The position numbers were made by a program, and so were the translations under genes. A stretch of 64,000 nucleotides of DNA. It comes from Locusta migratoria (lineage: Eukaryota; Arthropoda; Insecta; Orthoptera; Acrididae). The stretch covers positions 785,087,390 to 785,151,389 of the forward strand of contig CM048745.1 in assembly GCA_026315105.1 (NCBI GenBank), written 5' to 3'. Below, piece by piece: positions 12,781 to 21,947 of this stretch (the stretch's first letter is position 1; each line of letters opens with the position of its first letter). The notes beneath the pieces were generated by a model that made no database searches, had not been told where the DNA came from, and saw nothing but the letters and a program-made list of their open reading frames with translations.

Positions 12781-13070
12781 GCCCGGTAGCACAGTGGTAT
12801 AGTGCCAGACTGTGAGTCGAATGGTCGTTGGTTCGAATCCTAAAAGGGCCTAGGATTTGTATCTGTCACTTCACACTTTTTTTACCTCTGTTACTGATGT
12901 GAAAAATATTGAGCAGCACTGTGGTTCGGAACCCCCATTAAATTGTAGGTGGCTGGGTAAGTTAAGGTTGGAGGAAAACAACGGCATACAACCTCCAAAC
13001 AGGACCACGCCTAGTGACGCAGTGTGGTGTTCAATCTTCGGAGTGTTCACTGCTTTACCTTTATGTAGAT
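12781..13070 (+). repeat. tRNA-derived SINE-like repeat
   Basis: A tRNA-like head at 12781-12850 has acceptor-like ends (GGCCC and GGGCC), a D-arm-like GCAC/GTGC pair, and a good B box (GGTTCGAATCC). The T stem does not pair well, so this is a SINE head and not a working tRNA. About 220 bases of unrelated body follow. Confidence 0.55.
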
Positions 13071-13311
13071 ATTAAATACTTCTGAACTTTTTGATTGGCG
13101 TTGCCCACTTACGGATGTCTGCTAATGTCCCATAGTGCTTGCACAATGTCTGTGATTTATTTATTCTCACACATTTTGCTTAGGTTGAAATACAATGTGC
13201 AGTGTCCATGTTTTTATGATTTAACCGTAGCATTGTTCTTCAGTCATGAATACATGTATAATGTCGATAACTGTGGGAAAAACTGTTACAGGATTTCCTT
13301 TCATTTTACAG

Positions 13312-13524
13312 GTCAACGTAACGGGACTTTTTGGTGGTGGAGAACTGGGAGATATCTTCAATGAAGTCCTACAAGACGCTATCCCAACAATAATTGACAT
13401 CGCAGAAGACACTCTTTTAGATAAAGTGTCATGCTTTCTGAAGGACAAAGTTAATAGTATATTTGAGGAAAGGGGTTTGACGCTGAACGATTTGCTTTGC
13501 CTTGCTGGCATATTCAGTTGTTAA
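13312..13524 (+). CDS. terminal exon of a takeout/JHBP-like protein
   Basis: A pyrimidine-rich tract and AG at 13310-13311 precede a 70-codon open exon ending in TAA at 13522-13524, with AATAAA at about 13560. The protein begins VNVTGLFGGGELGDIFNEVL and continues with amphipathic helices (DAIPTIIDIAEDTLLDK) and a Cys-containing end (LLCLAGIFSC). The LFGG-x-ELG-x-x-x-N-x-x-L pattern followed by a long helix resembles the C-terminus of the takeout/juvenile-hormone-binding superfamily, secreted carriers of hydrophobic ligands. No upstream exon or signal peptide is visible here; grasshopper introns are often long, so they may lie upstream of the window or in unrecognised sequence. It could also be another helical secreted protein or a retained pseudoexon. 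Confidence 0.55.
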   Translation, partial: VNVTGLFGGGELGDIFNEVLQDAIPTIIDIAEDTLLDKVSCFLKDKVNSIFEERGLTLNDLLCLAGIFSC

Positions 13525-13559
13525 TGAATCAAATATTTTTATAATGGTCTCATTCATGC

Positions 13560-13565
13560 AAATAA
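13560..13565 (+). promoter_or_regulatory. polyadenylation signal of the JHBP-like gene
   Basis: A canonical AATAAA lies 36 bases after the stop codon of the JHBP-like exon, followed by a TG/T-rich stretch (13575-13600). Its spacing fits a real last exon. Confidence 0.5.
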
Positions 13566-13719
13566 ATGATATTTTATGTTGCCCTCATTGCATTTTTGTA
13601 CATTCTTCTTCACGAACGCCATTAGAATTATCATAAGAAGACAACTAGCAGAAAGGTGTGGCAGATACAAATGAAAAGCAATTATTGTCTTTCGCATGTA
13701 TTTATCTATTTTATATTTT

Positions 13720-13800
13720 TAAGGGAACAAACTGCCGAGGTCATCGGTTCCTAGACTTACAGACTACTTAAACTAACCTAAACTAAATTATCCTGACAAA

Positions 13801-13831
<31 letters not shown>

Positions 13832-13922
13832 CATGCACGCACGCGCCCGAGGGAGTATGTGAATCGCCAGCAGTGGTGGCCGAGCAATTCGTTAACTGAC
13901 GTCTCAGACCGCGCGGCCATGT
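13720..13922 (-). repeat. tRNA-derived SINE (minus orientation) with internal (CA)n
   Basis: In reverse complement the unit starts with a tRNA-like head (GGCCGCGCGGTCTGAGACG, from 13920 downward) and ends in a body with 'gaaccgatgacctcggcag'. A (CA)n run lies at 13799-13827. I recognise this layout as one of the abundant grasshopper SINEs; the species link is from memory. Confidence 0.65.
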
Positions 13923-14524
13923 ATTTATCCGTAATCTCGTACACTCCCACTGCATTTTGTGATAAATATGATAATCATTTTAGCCACCTATTTCAAAACT
14001 GATAAATTAGTTAACAATGAAATGCACAAAGGAGATCAACATGAAAAGAAGAATTATCTCATAGAAAACATAAGCGACTACTGCAGTTATTACATTATTG
14101 CTATCCATCTATTATTACCACAAGACTCTGGAATCCATAATCACTTATATAGCAGTCAATCTGAATTCTGTTGGGAGAAGTAGTTGAACTATACAGCACT
14201 TGGCAACACTTCATGACTACCAGGATTCAATAAGGCAAAGAAACAAAATGTAGACAGAATCATTTCTTAAAATTTTCTTCTATTGTTTTCGATTGTTCGA
14301 GACAGGTATCGAGTTCCACCACTTTTTTCATCTCGAGGTTTACATTTGTATTGCTGATAGTGAAGTATTATGTACGACGAAATGGTATAACCGTGTCGTC
14401 TTTCACGTCATTGTTCCTTCTACAAATTTCTAGCAGACCTGCGTAGTACCCATCAACAGCTCTCATATCTCCTTCATTTCCTGATTTTTTACTTATATGA
14501 AATGCACATCTTTACAATGTATGA

Positions 14525-14630
14525 TGAAGGAAGGAAGGAAGCTTAGGGTTTAACGTCCCGTCGACATCTTGGTCATTAGAGACGGAATGTATGATGATTT
14601 TCCATACTTGTCCCAACAGGCAAAATCACT
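14525..14630 (+). repeat. truncated SINE-like repeat
   Basis: The block contains 'gggtttaacgtcccgtcgac' and 'ggtcattagagacgga', a repeat body I associate with orthopteran genomes. It stops where the tail of LINE copy B begins, so LINE B may have inserted into it. The missing half is not evident on the other side. Confidence 0.5.
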
Positions 14631-14820
14631 ATTTATTTATTTATTTATTTGTTTTTTCTGTTCCATAGGACCCACTTCAGGAGTAAGACTCCATGGTCAT
14701 GGAACAAGTCAAAACATTAATTGTTACACAATAATGGTAATAGAAAAATTTTAAGTTGTCCTTTGCACACGACAATCTTAAGACAAGTGAAAAGAACCAA
14801 TAAAGAAAAAATAAATTAGC

Positions 14821-17715
14821 TTAATTGTTTAACTTTTCTAGGAGTTCCTCGACAGAATAAAAGGAGTGAGCCACGAGGTAACTCTTCAATTTAGATTTGA
14901 AAGCATGTGGATTAGTGCTAAGATTCTTAAGTTCTTGTGGCAGCTTATTGAAAATGGATGCCGCAGAATACTGCACCCCTTTCTGCACAAGTGTTAAGGT
15001 GGTGTGGTGCAAATGTAGATTAGACATCTGTCTAGTATTCACCGAGTGAAAGCTACTAACTCGTGGGAATAAGCTGATATTATTAACAACAAACGACATT
15101 AAAGAAAAAACGTATTGTGACGCCAGAGTCAAAATTCCCAGACTACTGAAAAGGGGTCGACATGACGTTCGCGAACTTACACCAGATATTGCTCGAACCG
15201 CCCGTTTTTGAGCCAGAAATATCCTTTTTGCATCAGGCGAGTTACCCCAAAAAACAATGCCGTACGTCATAAGTGAGTGAAAGTAAGCGAAATAGACTAC
15301 TTTTCGTGTTGAAAAATCACTTATCTCAGATATTGTTCTAATGGTAAATATAGCAGAATTTAGTTTTAGAACAAGATCCTGAACATGGGCTTTCCATGAC
15401 AGCTTACTGTCTATATGAACACCTAGAAATTTGAACTGTTCAGTCTCACTTATCACATGCCCATTATGTGTAATCATAATGTCAGATTTCGTCAAATTAT
15501 GTGTTAGAAATTGTAAAAACTGAGTTTTACTGTGATTTAACATCAACTTGTTTTCTATTAGCCATGAACTTATCTCTTGAACTGCATTATTTGATACTGT
15601 GTCAATATTACGAGCAACATCCTTCACTACCAAGCTGGTATCATCAGCAAACAAAAATATTTTACAATCACCTGTTATACTCGAAGGCATATCATTTATA
15701 TAAATAAGAAACAGCAATGGTCCCAAAACAGACCCCTGGGGCACCCCATACTTAATTGTGCCCCATTGGGATTGCACGTCATAGCCATTTTCTACACTAC
15801 GGAGAATTACCTTCTGTTGTCTATTATTAAAGTAAGAGGTGAACCAGTTGTGGGCTACTCCCCGTATTCCATAATGTTCCAACTTCTGCAACAATATTTT
15901 GTGATCAACACAATCAAACGCTTTTGTTAAATCAAAGAAGACGCCTAATGTCCGTAGCTTCTTATTTAACCCATCGAGTGCCTCACAGAGAAACGAAAAT
16001 ATAGCGTTTTCGGTCGTTAAACCACTTCTAAAACCAAACTGTACGTTTGACAGGAAATTATGTGAACTGAAATGATCAATTAATCTTGAATATACAGCCT
16101 TTTCAATAACTTTGGAAAAAACCGATGGCATAGAAATAGGTCTATAGTTGTCTACATTATCCCTTTCTCCTTTTTTATAAAGCGGTTTCACTACTGAGTA
16201 CTTTAATCTGTTAGGAAACTGACCATTCTGAAAGGAAAAATTACAAATATGGCTTAGTACTGGGCTAACATATGGAGAACAGTACTTTAGAATTCTGCTA
16301 GATACCCCATCATATCCACAAGAGTCCTTAGTCTTTAGTGATTTAATTATTGACTCAATCTCACCTATGGAAGTATCATGAAGGATCATTTCAGGCAACA
16401 GCCTCGGAAACGCATTTTCTAAAAACGTTATATGATTACCTGTAGAAACTAGAGTTTTGTTTAGTTCCTCTACTATATTCAGAAAGTGATTATTGAATAT
16501 TGCACATATATCTAACTTGTCAGTAACAGAAACATTCTTACTACGCACTGACGTTATATCTTCTACCTGCTGCTCCTGACCAGACACTTCCTTCACGACT
16601 GACCAGATAGTTTTAATTTTATCCCGAGAGTTTGCTATTCTTTTTGCGTACCACATACTTTTTGCATTCTTAATGACATTTTTCAGAACCTTACAGTACT
16701 GTTTGTAATGAGCTACTGCATCTTCATTCTGACTGCTTCTAACATTTTGATACAACTCCCGCTTAGTTCTACATGATACTCTTATCCCCTTTGTCATCCA
16801 CCCTGGCTGTCTGTTACTGAAAGTACCCTGTTTTGAGCGTTCTAGCGGAAAGCAACTTTCAAACAGCATAATAAATGTGTTCAGAAAAGCATTATATTTA
16901 TCATCTGCATTATCAGCACTATAAACATCCTGCCATTCTTGTTCCTTAATTAGGCTTAAAAAGGTCTCAATTGCAACTGGACTAACTTTTCTGAGTAGTT
17001 GATATTTATGTTTAACATTTGTTTGAGAACAAATACTTTTTAGAATTAAAAGTTGGGCATCGTGGTCTGATAGGCCATTTACTATTCTGCTGACAGAGTG
17101 CCCCTCTAATAATGAAGAATGAACAAAAATATTGTCAATGGTAGAACTGCTATTTCCTTGCACTCTCGTTGGAAAAAATACTGTTTGCATCATGTTATAG
17201 GAATTAAATAGATCTAACAGCTGACTTTTCCTTGAGCTATCACCTACACAATTAATGTTGAAATCTCCACACACAATTAAATTTTTATACTTCCTATACA
17301 GTGAACCCAGAACCAATTCCAGCTTGGGCAGAAACATTTTAAAATCTGAGTCAGGGGATCTATAAATAACAACTATTACTAGTTTAGTTCCATTAACATT
17401 AACAACTCCTGCACAACATTCAAATATCTGTTCTGTGCAGTGTTTAGAAAAATCGATTGACTCCGATGAAAAATCGTTTTTTACATACATGGCCACTCCC
17501 CCACACTGCAAAGAACTCCTAGAGTAGAAGGCAGCTAACCTGTATCCTGGCAAAGGAAGTCTCTTAATTGTCACACCACTTAAAAAGTGCTCTGAAATAC
17601 CAATAATGTCAGAATCAGTATCAATAAGCATTTCATTAACTTTATCTCTGATACCCTGTATATTTTGATGAAAAACAGTAATTCCCTTATTACTTATATT
17701 CTTAGACTTTGTCAA
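14821..17715 (-). CDS. LINE ORF2: apurinic-like endonuclease plus reverse transcriptase
   Basis: 964 residues without a stop. The endonuclease covers residues about 10-230 with FHQNIQG, ISEHFL, GDFNIN (near 151) and SDHDAQ (near 215). The RT covers about 470-760 with YRPISMPSVF (near 523), GVPQGSVLGP (near 655) and FADDTSLVV (near 686). It would nick target DNA and prime reverse transcription there. The TTG at 17715 is not a plausible start. The frame is open upstream across the ORF1 stop, and its first ATG is at 17631, after the catalytic Asn of HQNIQG. This suggests translation by frameshift from ORF1. The C-terminus has a conserved tail and no RNase H domain. Confidence 0.9.
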   Translation of the reverse strand: MTKSKNISNKGITVFHQNIQGIRDKVNEMLIDTDSDIIGISEHFLSGVTIKRLPLPGYRLAAFYSRSSLQCGGVAMYVKNDFSSESIDFSKHCTEQIFECCAGVVNVNGTKLVIVVIYRSPDSDFKMFLPKLELVLGSLYRKYKNLIVCGDFNINCVGDSSRKSQLLDLFNSYNMMQTVFFPTRVQGNSSSTIDNIFVHSSLLEGHSVSRIVNGLSDHDAQLLILKSICSQTNVKHKYQLLRKVSPVAIETFLSLIKEQEWQDVYSADNADDKYNAFLNTFIMLFESCFPLERSKQGTFSNRQPGWMTKGIRVSCRTKRELYQNVRSSQNEDAVAHYKQYCKVLKNVIKNAKSMWYAKRIANSRDKIKTIWSVVKEVSGQEQQVEDITSVRSKNVSVTDKLDICAIFNNHFLNIVEELNKTLVSTGNHITFLENAFPRLLPEMILHDTSIGEIESIIKSLKTKDSCGYDGVSSRILKYCSPYVSPVLSHICNFSFQNGQFPNRLKYSVVKPLYKKGERDNVDNYRPISMPSVFSKVIEKAVYSRLIDHFSSHNFLSNVQFGFRSGLTTENAIFSFLCEALDGLNKKLRTLGVFFDLTKAFDCVDHKILLQKLEHYGIRGVAHNWFTSYFNNRQQKVILRSVENGYDVQSQWGTIKYGVPQGSVLGPLLFLIYINDMPSSITGDCKIFLFADDTSLVVKDVARNIDTVSNNAVQEISSWLIENKLMLNHSKTQFLQFLTHNLTKSDIMITHNGHVISETEQFKFLGVHIDSKLSWKAHVQDLVLKLNSAIFTIRTISEISDFSTRKVVYFAYFHSLMTYGIVFWGNSPDAKRIFLAQKRAVRAISGVSSRTSCRPLFSSLGILTLASQYVFSLMSFVVNNISLFPRVSSFHSVNTRQMSNLHLHHTTLTLVQKGVQYSAASIFNKLPQELKNLSTNPHAFKSKLKSYLVAHSFYSVEELLEKLNN

Positions 17716-17771
17716 AGGTGGTTCATTTCTTAGAGGGACTTCCTTTAAGCAGGAATATCTATCAGCTGTCT

Positions 17772-18794
17772 TCAGTCTAAAAAAGGTGCAGCCCTAACAC
17801 CAACTACTACAGGAATTTTTCCATGAGTGAAACCCCCACCCCCTACTACACTGTCACCTATGAGCTTTGCCAACCTCCCCTTCCCATACCTATTGAGGTG
17901 CAGACCGTGCCTAGTAAAATCCGACCTTTGGATAGTTTCAACTGGCACCACTGCAATGTGATCCATGCCCTCCGTCCTCAGCGCCTTCCCAAGCCCCATG
18001 TTAACACGGCTGACAGCCGTATTAAGACAAGGCCTATCATGACGCTGAAACAGCTGCACGAAATGCACATTCGTGCCACCAGTTTCAGTTGCTATCCTTT
18101 CCAGATCACCACCTATATCATATTCCCCATCCCTATCAAGACTGTTCCCGGCCCCACCCACTATAACTACCTGATCCTCTTTTGAAAAATTCCTACATAA
18201 GTCCCCTATGTTACAAGTGACCTGATCTAACCCTGCACTAGGCTTCACTATGCTGGTGACCTGGTACTCACTCCCAAGTACTTCCTGCAACTGTTGGCCA
18301 ACACCTCTGCCATGAGAACTACCTAGCAGCAGAACCTTCTTTTTCCTAAGAGACCTCTCTACAGATTTCGGCTTACCAAAAGCTGAGGTCTGCTGCGTAC
18401 TTCCTACACCTACAGCTACAGGAGGTTCATCTCCACTCAACTCTGACAGTTGGTCAAACCTATTTGCAACTTGCAATGTAAAGCTATCTGAGTACCTTCT
18501 CCTAGCTACCTTCTTGCCAACTGCCAGTTCCCATTCCCCAGCCCCCCTTCCCCTCCTCAACCTACCTAGTTCCTCTTCAGCGTTTTTCAACTGCACCTGA
18601 AGGGCGCAGATCAAACGCTCCTGCTCCTCTATCAACTTATTCCTGCTGCAAATCCTACAGTTCCAGGAGAGAACCTCACCACAATGCCCACTGTCTTCCC
18701 CACTGCACTCCCCCCCATGAAAATACTTGCTACAAATCCCACACTGCAGCCCACTACGCACGACCCTACGACAGAGCCCACACTTTTCAGTCAT
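17772..18794 (-). CDS. LINE ORF1 protein: PHD-like zinc finger, coiled coil, SGNH esterase
   Basis: 340 residues from ATG at 18794. Residues 4-48 form a PHD-type Cys/His cluster (CGLC, CGIC-x4-H, WNCRIC). Residues about 50-80 are a predicted coiled coil (LIEEQERLICALQVQLKNAE). Residues about 150-320 form an SGNH-hydrolase-like domain: LLLGSSHGRG (block I, with Ser where GDS normally has Asp), VGGAGNS (Gly/Asn block) and DFTRHGLHLN (Asp-His block). Such ORF1 proteins bind element RNA and may act on membranes or lipids; the esterase role is known only for related elements. ORF1 ends one codon after a U UUU UUA heptamer, and ORF2 lies in the -1 frame. The start is the first ATG after a non-open leader. 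Confidence 0.88.
   Translation of the reverse strand: MTEKCGLCRRVVRSGLQCGICSKYFHGGECSGEDSGHCGEVLSWNCRICSRNKLIEEQERLICALQVQLKNAEEELGRLRRGRGAGEWELAVGKKVARRRYSDSFTLQVANRFDQLSELSGDEPPVAVGVGSTQQTSAFGKPKSVERSLRKKKVLLLGSSHGRGVGQQLQEVLGSEYQVTSIVKPSAGLDQVTCNIGDLCRNFSKEDQVVIVGGAGNSLDRDGEYDIGGDLERIATETGGTNVHFVQLFQRHDRPCLNTAVSRVNMGLGKALRTEGMDHIAVVPVETIQRSDFTRHGLHLNRYGKGRLAKLIGDSVVGGGGFTHGKIPVVVGVRAAPFLD
17778..17784 (-). promoter_or_regulatory. candidate -1 ribosomal frameshift site between ORF1 and ORF2
   Basis: In the minus-strand mRNA the last ORF1 codons are CCT TTT TTA GAC TGA. The heptamer T TTT TTA (17784-17778) is in the X XXY YYZ phase, the same heptamer used by HIV-1. Slipping back one base gives TTT TTT AGA CTG AAG and continues in the ORF2 frame with no stop. 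A 5-bp stem (TTCCT/AGGAA, about 17756-17740) starts about 22 bases downstream, farther than typical, so a strong stimulator is not evident. Confidence 0.65.
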
Positions 18795-18970
18795 GGTAAA
18801 ATTTTACAATAATTTGTTAAGAAAAACTAGACGTCTACGTTATGAAGTTAAGTTTCTACAAAATAAGTAGGATGTACCTCTTAACTACAGCAATCAACAA
18901 ACCTCAGTCTCTACAAATCAAGTAACAACAACTAATAGTATCAGAAAAGAGCAAATAACACTACCACAGA

Positions 18971-20628
18971 AACTTTACACTGTTGCTTGTATAAACAAGT
19001 TCAAATTCAAGCGTCACTAATAAAACAACTAAACACTGTGAGAGTGGCTTCCAGACTGAAGAGCACACTATTCTCTTCAGTTTGGAAGTCATCTAGTAAG
19101 GTTTTCCGAAGCGACAGTTTTTTCCACTGTGACGAATTATCATCCACGGAAATACAGAGAAGCTGTTGAAATAGATAAAGCTAAGGATAGTTTTAATAGG
19201 AAAAAGAAACTATGTACAGTAGCTTTACAAGATCGACAGGTTTTTTATCTCTGACAGATTGCAATCGATAGTGACGTTCTGTCTCTGACAAGGACTATCT
19301 CTGCTGATAACGCGACATCTTGGCTGCGGCCAAGGATGTTAGAATAAAGGGAGGTGGCATTATCTATGCAGAGCACATACAGTGTGTTAACTGTTAGATG
19401 TGCTGAGCTCTTCCTAGCCCTGAATGGGTACAAGTCGGTAGATGTCTGGCGGCTTCGGCAGGCAGTCTTTGTTTTGAGGCTGCAGCCAACATTACTGACT
19501 GAAAATGCTGTGGCAGGCAACAATAGTCGTCTGCTTTCTTATTGTTTGCATATCAGCGTTCTGAGTGTTGCGTTTTATGTAATACGTAACTTAAGTGAGT
19601 GATTCCTATAGTTGATATTGTTATCAACCATTCTCGTGAGTATGGTTCTGTGTTTCATTTACGACCAACATTTAAAGCGAGGTGCGCTACCTGTAGTTTC
19701 GCGGAAGCATGCCGCATAGTTGGTGTGTCAGCACTGCAGGACGTAGGCATGGCTTGTCTCCCCCGCTCGCCTCTCTCCCCGCAGCTGCCCCGATGTGGGG
19801 CGGGGTTTGCTTTCCCTGCTCCCTGCTCCCCCTCACAACTCAGCCATCTAGCAGTTTATACACTGTACATCAGTTGAAGCCTGTCCGCCATCTTGGTCAA
19901 TGATGGACTGCTATTTCTCCGGTAAAACTGTGCGTTAAGTCGACACTCTTACTGTTAATGCACTGTACTGACAGTCACTGCGAAGTATGTACTTTCAAAC
20001 AATATACTTTCTTGAATAAATAGTAATAAATACTCAGCATATTATATTTGTAAACTTAATTTTTAACGGCTAATTCGAACCTCGTTTAACACGTTGTACA
20101 TCAAGACAAAACCGTCGAACGGTTTATTTCTGTTTTAAGTGACAAATGACATTAGCGCTACAGTACGAACACTTCTCCAAAACTTAGCAATATGGCGGAG
20201 GCAGGCTTCACTTTTTCAGCCTAAGGGGGTCTCCCTGTATTCTAATCTCCTTGGCTGCGCCCACTTTCCACAGTATATATGTCGCTCTCATACTTCCGAC
20301 TCGTCAGTCGGCAAGACTCAGCGGAAGTAGGAAGACCTCCGAAGAAACCATCTCTGGACGAAACGTCAGCGATAACTGCAAAGTTTTATGGACCACGGCC
20401 TCATAACCTGGACTATCTACCATAAGAGATACATTTATTTATCAGGATTGGTAGCCCTGCGAATTTTAGCTTTTTTCTGAGATTGCAAGATTTAATATGT
20501 TTTCAGCAGATTGGGGACCTATCTGGAACGAGATACTCACCTCCCAGCCCTGGTTTTCTGTTTTTCTATAAAAAATTAAAAACCATGTATTCTTCATTAT
20601 ATTGCATTTATGTACAGTAAAATGTTGC
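18971..20628. other. noncoding stretch, hairpin and unclassified repeat
   Basis: No gene is supported. A 16-bp hairpin (one G-U pair, 9-base loop) lies at 19048-19088. The text around 20280-20430 ('gaagacctccgaagaaacc', 'ctggacgaaacgtcagcg') looks like an untranslated part of a retroelement, possibly Penelope-type, but this is only an impression. Confidence 0.35.
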
Positions 20629-20820
20629 TGGCCGCGGTGGCCGAGGAGACTAAGGCGCTTCAGTCACGGTCTGCACGGCCACTACGGTCGGGGGTTCGAA
20701 TCCCCCCTCGGGCATGGATATTTGTGTCGTCCTAGTTCGTAAATAGTTCATAAGTAGTTTGTAAGTTTAGGGACTGATGACCCCGTAGTTAAGTCCCATA
20801 AGCTTTAAAAATAAAAATAA
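20629..20820 (+). repeat. tRNA-derived SINE
   Basis: The head (20629-20717) contains a Leu/Ser-tRNA-like A box (TGGCCGAGGAGACTAAGGCG) and B box (GGTTCGAATCC). The body has 'ggactgatgaccccgtag' and 'taagtcccataag', and the end is an A-rich (AAAT)n tail. I recognise this as the commonest type of grasshopper SINE. Confidence 0.85.
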
Positions 20821-20949
20821 AAATAAATAAATAAAATGTTGAAAAATAGATTTTACATACCTTGTTTGAAAATTATAGTGTGTATTATAAATAGCACTCA
20901 GGTCCCAAATAGAGTAAACAGTTATACATAAGCACTTGTTTTGTATTGT

Positions 20950-21300
20950 CATAGCACTGATAGAAAGTACTGAGGTACAAATCGTTATATGTTCTGAAAG
21001 CTTGCTGACGCCAGAGATAAGTTCGGCCGAAATTTTTACAAAGGGCCAAATGGTCTTCCGAAAGGATAGAATAAATAAAAAAAGGGGTGGCGTGTTTATT
21101 CCTGCAGCGAAATTGAGGCAGATACTTTCTGTGAGTTGGTATGGGTAGAATTATACCTGACAGCCGGAATAAATTAATAACTGGATCTTTTTATCGCCCC
21201 CATACTCAGACGATGTAATTGCCCAAATGTTCACAGAAAGCTTGAATCACATTTCAAATAGGTACCCGAAGCTGTGCACACCAGATTATACAACACGTAA
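20950..21300 (+). pseudogene. LINE endonuclease fragment
   Basis: The plus strand reads SESLLTPEISSAEIFTKGQ, then FRKDRINKKRGGVFIPA, and after a frame change IIPDSRNKLITGSFYRPHTQ. This matches the E-x-W-L-T/FRKDR/GGGV/YRP layout of Jockey-superfamily endonucleases. No RT follows, so it is a short dead fragment. Confidence 0.5.
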
Positions 21301-21611
21301 ATCTATAAAAGGGCCCTTGGTCAATGGCACAGAGACCTCATCGTTATTAGAAGTTGTAATTGATACATATAAAATCTCCAAAATGATTTTAACAAAGCCA
21401 GTTGGGGTGGTATATTATACCTACAAATGACAGAGTTAAGTTCAAAGTAACGAGCTCATTTTATTCACAAACAACACGTATTAAATACATTCCAACAGTG
21501 CATGTAAGCATGGACAAAGATATATAATTTATCATTAACAATTCCACTGTATGATGAATGGAGAAGTTTCGTACATGACAGATGTCACTATTTTATTTTA
21601 TTGTAATTTGC

Positions 21612-21659
21612 AGATGCACCTGATGATGAGACACAGGGCTCGAAAATCGGGTAGTGCAT
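21612..21659 (+). ncRNA. hammerhead-ribozyme-like motif (type I)
   Basis: The order fits a type I hammerhead: stem I strand ATGCAC (21614-21619), core CTGATGA (21620-21626), short stem II (GAG/CTC), core GAAA (21642-21645), a very short stem III, cleavage triplet GTA (21651-21653), and stem I strand GTGCAT (21654-21659, perfect 6-bp match). One extra T after CTGATGA and a weak stem III are defects. Penelope-like elements are known to carry such ribozymes, and a Penelope ORF starts about 290 bases downstream. Confidence 0.45.
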
Positions 21660-21947
21660 ACAAATAAAAAATTTTAAATTTAAAAACTGTTGTGAATAAC
21701 ATCATTATTAAATATCCGAAGATGACAACAAATGTTCGTCGAAACCGGTAATCTTGAATAAATTCGCCTCCTTGAATACTGTCAAGTGCAGACAAAGACA
21801 AATATGATGCATAATTTTGGTCTGAAAGCTAATAGTAAACGAGACAGTGCGAGATTTCTCCCTTTTCTGTCAATACGAAAACACAGCCAGGGTAATAAAC
21901 CTCAGATGACACTGCTTGGACATTACTACTACTAGAAGTACACACCT

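Larger units (their letters stand above)
14634..18970 (-). mobile_element. CR1-like non-LTR retrotransposon copy B, two intact ORFs
   Basis: The element reads from about 18970 down to 14634. It has a 5' leader, ORF1 (18794-17772), ORF2 (17715-14821, open further upstream), a 3' UTR of about 160 bases shared with copy A, and an (AAAT)n-type tail at 14634-14655. Both ORFs lack internal stops, so the copy is young and could be active. The PHD plus SGNH-esterase ORF1 and the EN-RT ORF2 without RNase H fit the CR1/Jockey side of LINE diversity. The 5' boundary and target duplication could not be fixed. Confidence 0.88.

Noticed and set aside
12781..12850. Functional tRNA gene
   Set aside because: The B box is good but the T stem does not pair and unrelated body sequence follows; it is a SINE head.
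17629..17715. ORF2 of LINE B starting at TTG 17715 or ATG 17631
   Set aside because: TTG is not a credible eukaryotic start here, and the ATG at 17631 falls after the first catalytic endonuclease motif.
17823..18185. Plus-strand open frame of 120 codons
   Set aside because: It is the antisense shadow of LINE ORF1.
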